From DIGJ01 sp031553075 (GTDB lineage: Bacteria; Bacillota; Clostridia; Lachnospirales; Lachnospiraceae): a DNA stretch of 64,000 nt. Below the pieces are notes generated by a model that was not told the DNA's origin, searched no databases, and was given only the letters and a program-made list of their open reading frames with translations. Each line of letters begins with the position of its first letter. Position 1 is the first letter of the stretch. Positions 63,427-64,000 of this stretch are shown here, one piece after another. Made by a program: the position numbers and the translations under genes. The stretch covers positions 1 to 64,000 of the forward strand of contig JAVBLX010000035.1 of assembly GCA_031553075.1 (NCBI GenBank), written 5' to 3'.

Positions 63427-64000
63427 ATGAAAGAAAATCGTGTTTTACAGTTGGATTCTGGTCTGTGTGAAGATGGGTATGCAGAATATCTGAAAAATGG
63501 AAAGGCTGTTTCTAATATTGCAGGGATATATTCATATGAAACGGTGATTAGTGGAAAAGGTTTGTTTTACTTTGCGGGAAAACGGTTTTTTGATGTTGTT
63601 TTTTCTTTGCTGGCATTGATTGTGCTTGCACCGGTAATGGGAATTGTGGCAGTTGCTATTAAGATGGATAGTAAAGGGCCGGTAATTTTTAAGCAGAAGC
63701 GGGTGGGAAAAGACGGGAAAGAGTTTATGTTTTATAAGTTCCGGTCTATGGAGCTGGATGCGGAATCCAGGCTGGAGGAACTGAAGGAACTCAATGAAAT
63801 GGATGCGGTGGCGTTTAAGATAAAGAATGATCCGAGGATTACGAGGGTTGGGAAGGTTATCAGAAAGACCAGTATTGATGAGCTGCCGCAGTTGGTTAAT
63901 ATATTGAAGGGCGAAATGAGCTTTATTGGACCCAGACCGCCGTTGCCTGGTGAGGTGGCGCAGTATAGCTGGTATCAGAGGCAGAGGCTGATGGTGAAGG
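63427..64000 (+). CDS. Initiating sugar transferase (undecaprenyl-phosphate type), cut by the window end
   Basis: The first 191 residues are in the window. A membrane span (FDVVFSLLALIVLAPVMGIV) is followed by the conserved FKQKRVGKDGKEFMFYKFRS, KTSIDELPQLVN and SFIGPRPPLPGE motifs of WcaJ/RfbP-type phosphoglycosyl transferases. It transfers the first sugar phosphate to the lipid carrier. The N-terminal ~50 residues are not part of the core domain. The 3' end is missing only because the window stops. Confidence 0.93.
   Translation, partial: MKENRVLQLDSGLCEDGYAEYLKNGKAVSNIAGIYSYETVISGKGLFYFAGKRFFDVVFSLLALIVLAPVMGIVAVAIKMDSKGPVIFKQKRVGKDGKEFMFYKFRSMELDAESRLEELKELNEMDAVAFKIKNDPRITRVGKVIRKTSIDELPQLVNILKGEMSFIGPRPPLPGEVAQYSWYQRQRLMVK

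Noticed and set aside
63308..63427. 39-codon frame between the kinase and sugar-transferase genes
   Set aside because: It has no ribosome site and no recognisable sequence. The stop overlapping the next start could be chance.

Overview
The window looks like the chromosome of an anaerobic, spore-forming Lachnospiraceae (Clostridia), moderately AT-rich, with strong Shine-Dalgarno sites and several TTG/GTG starts. The evidence is the spoIIA-sigF/spoVA sporulation operon, an electron-bifurcating type [FeFe]-hydrogenase cluster, a DUF4250 protein, and a DUF5717/DUF5716-type operon that I know only from this family. These assignments come from reading motifs; no database search was run. No rRNA, tRNA, CRISPR array, transposase or prophage was seen.

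Layout. 0.2-1.3 kb (-): CobD/HisC-like aminotransferase, preceded by a cut-off copy of a large hairpin repeat. 1.7-8.6 kb (+): four-gene operon of unknown function with a huge repeat-rich protein, an actin/Hsp70-like protein, a small TPR protein and a membrane coiled-coil protein. 8.7-14.5 kb: valS, a FapA/DUF342 protein, a 46-residue protein and a zinc-ribbon TPR membrane protein. 14.6-19.5 kb: spoIIAA, spoIIAB, sigF, a 45-residue membrane protein, then spoVAA to spoVAE. 19.5-24.8 kb: penicillin-binding protein 1A (-), YigZ, DUF4250 (-), rarA. 24.8-30.4 kb: pyrimidine operon (degenerate Nudix protein, pyrC, pyrF, pyrK, pyrD, pyrE, small membrane protein) closed by a terminator.

30.4-41.2 kb: a divergent Tad/type IV-pilus-like secretion locus (TadZ-like, CpaF ATPase, TadB/C-like membrane protein, four small pilin-like or anchored proteins, two large exported proteins). 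41.3-49.7 kb: phospholipase C-like protein, two ABC-F ATPases, a GH13 isoamylase homologue whose catalytic residues all appear to be replaced, a small Cys-rich protein and an M18 aminopeptidase. 50.1-54.7 kb: hydrogenase operon (HydC-like, ferredoxin-like, HydB-like, HydA). 55.3-57.8 kb: chemotaxis receptor and rpsT. 58.0-64.0 kb: a Big_2 surface protein behind a terminator-containing leader, then the start of a capsule/exopolysaccharide locus (membrane-anchored PHP phosphatase, Wzz-type protein, CpsD tyrosine kinase, initiating sugar transferase cut by the window end).

The best candidates for something undescribed are the DUF5717/DUF5716 operon, the catalytically dead GH13 protein, the transmembrane PHP phosphatase, the terminator leader at 58 kb, and a recurrent tiny hairpin placed directly in front of the Shine-Dalgarno of at least six genes. 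Two hairpin-forming repeat elements and several short tandem repeats that start at gene 3' ends are also present.
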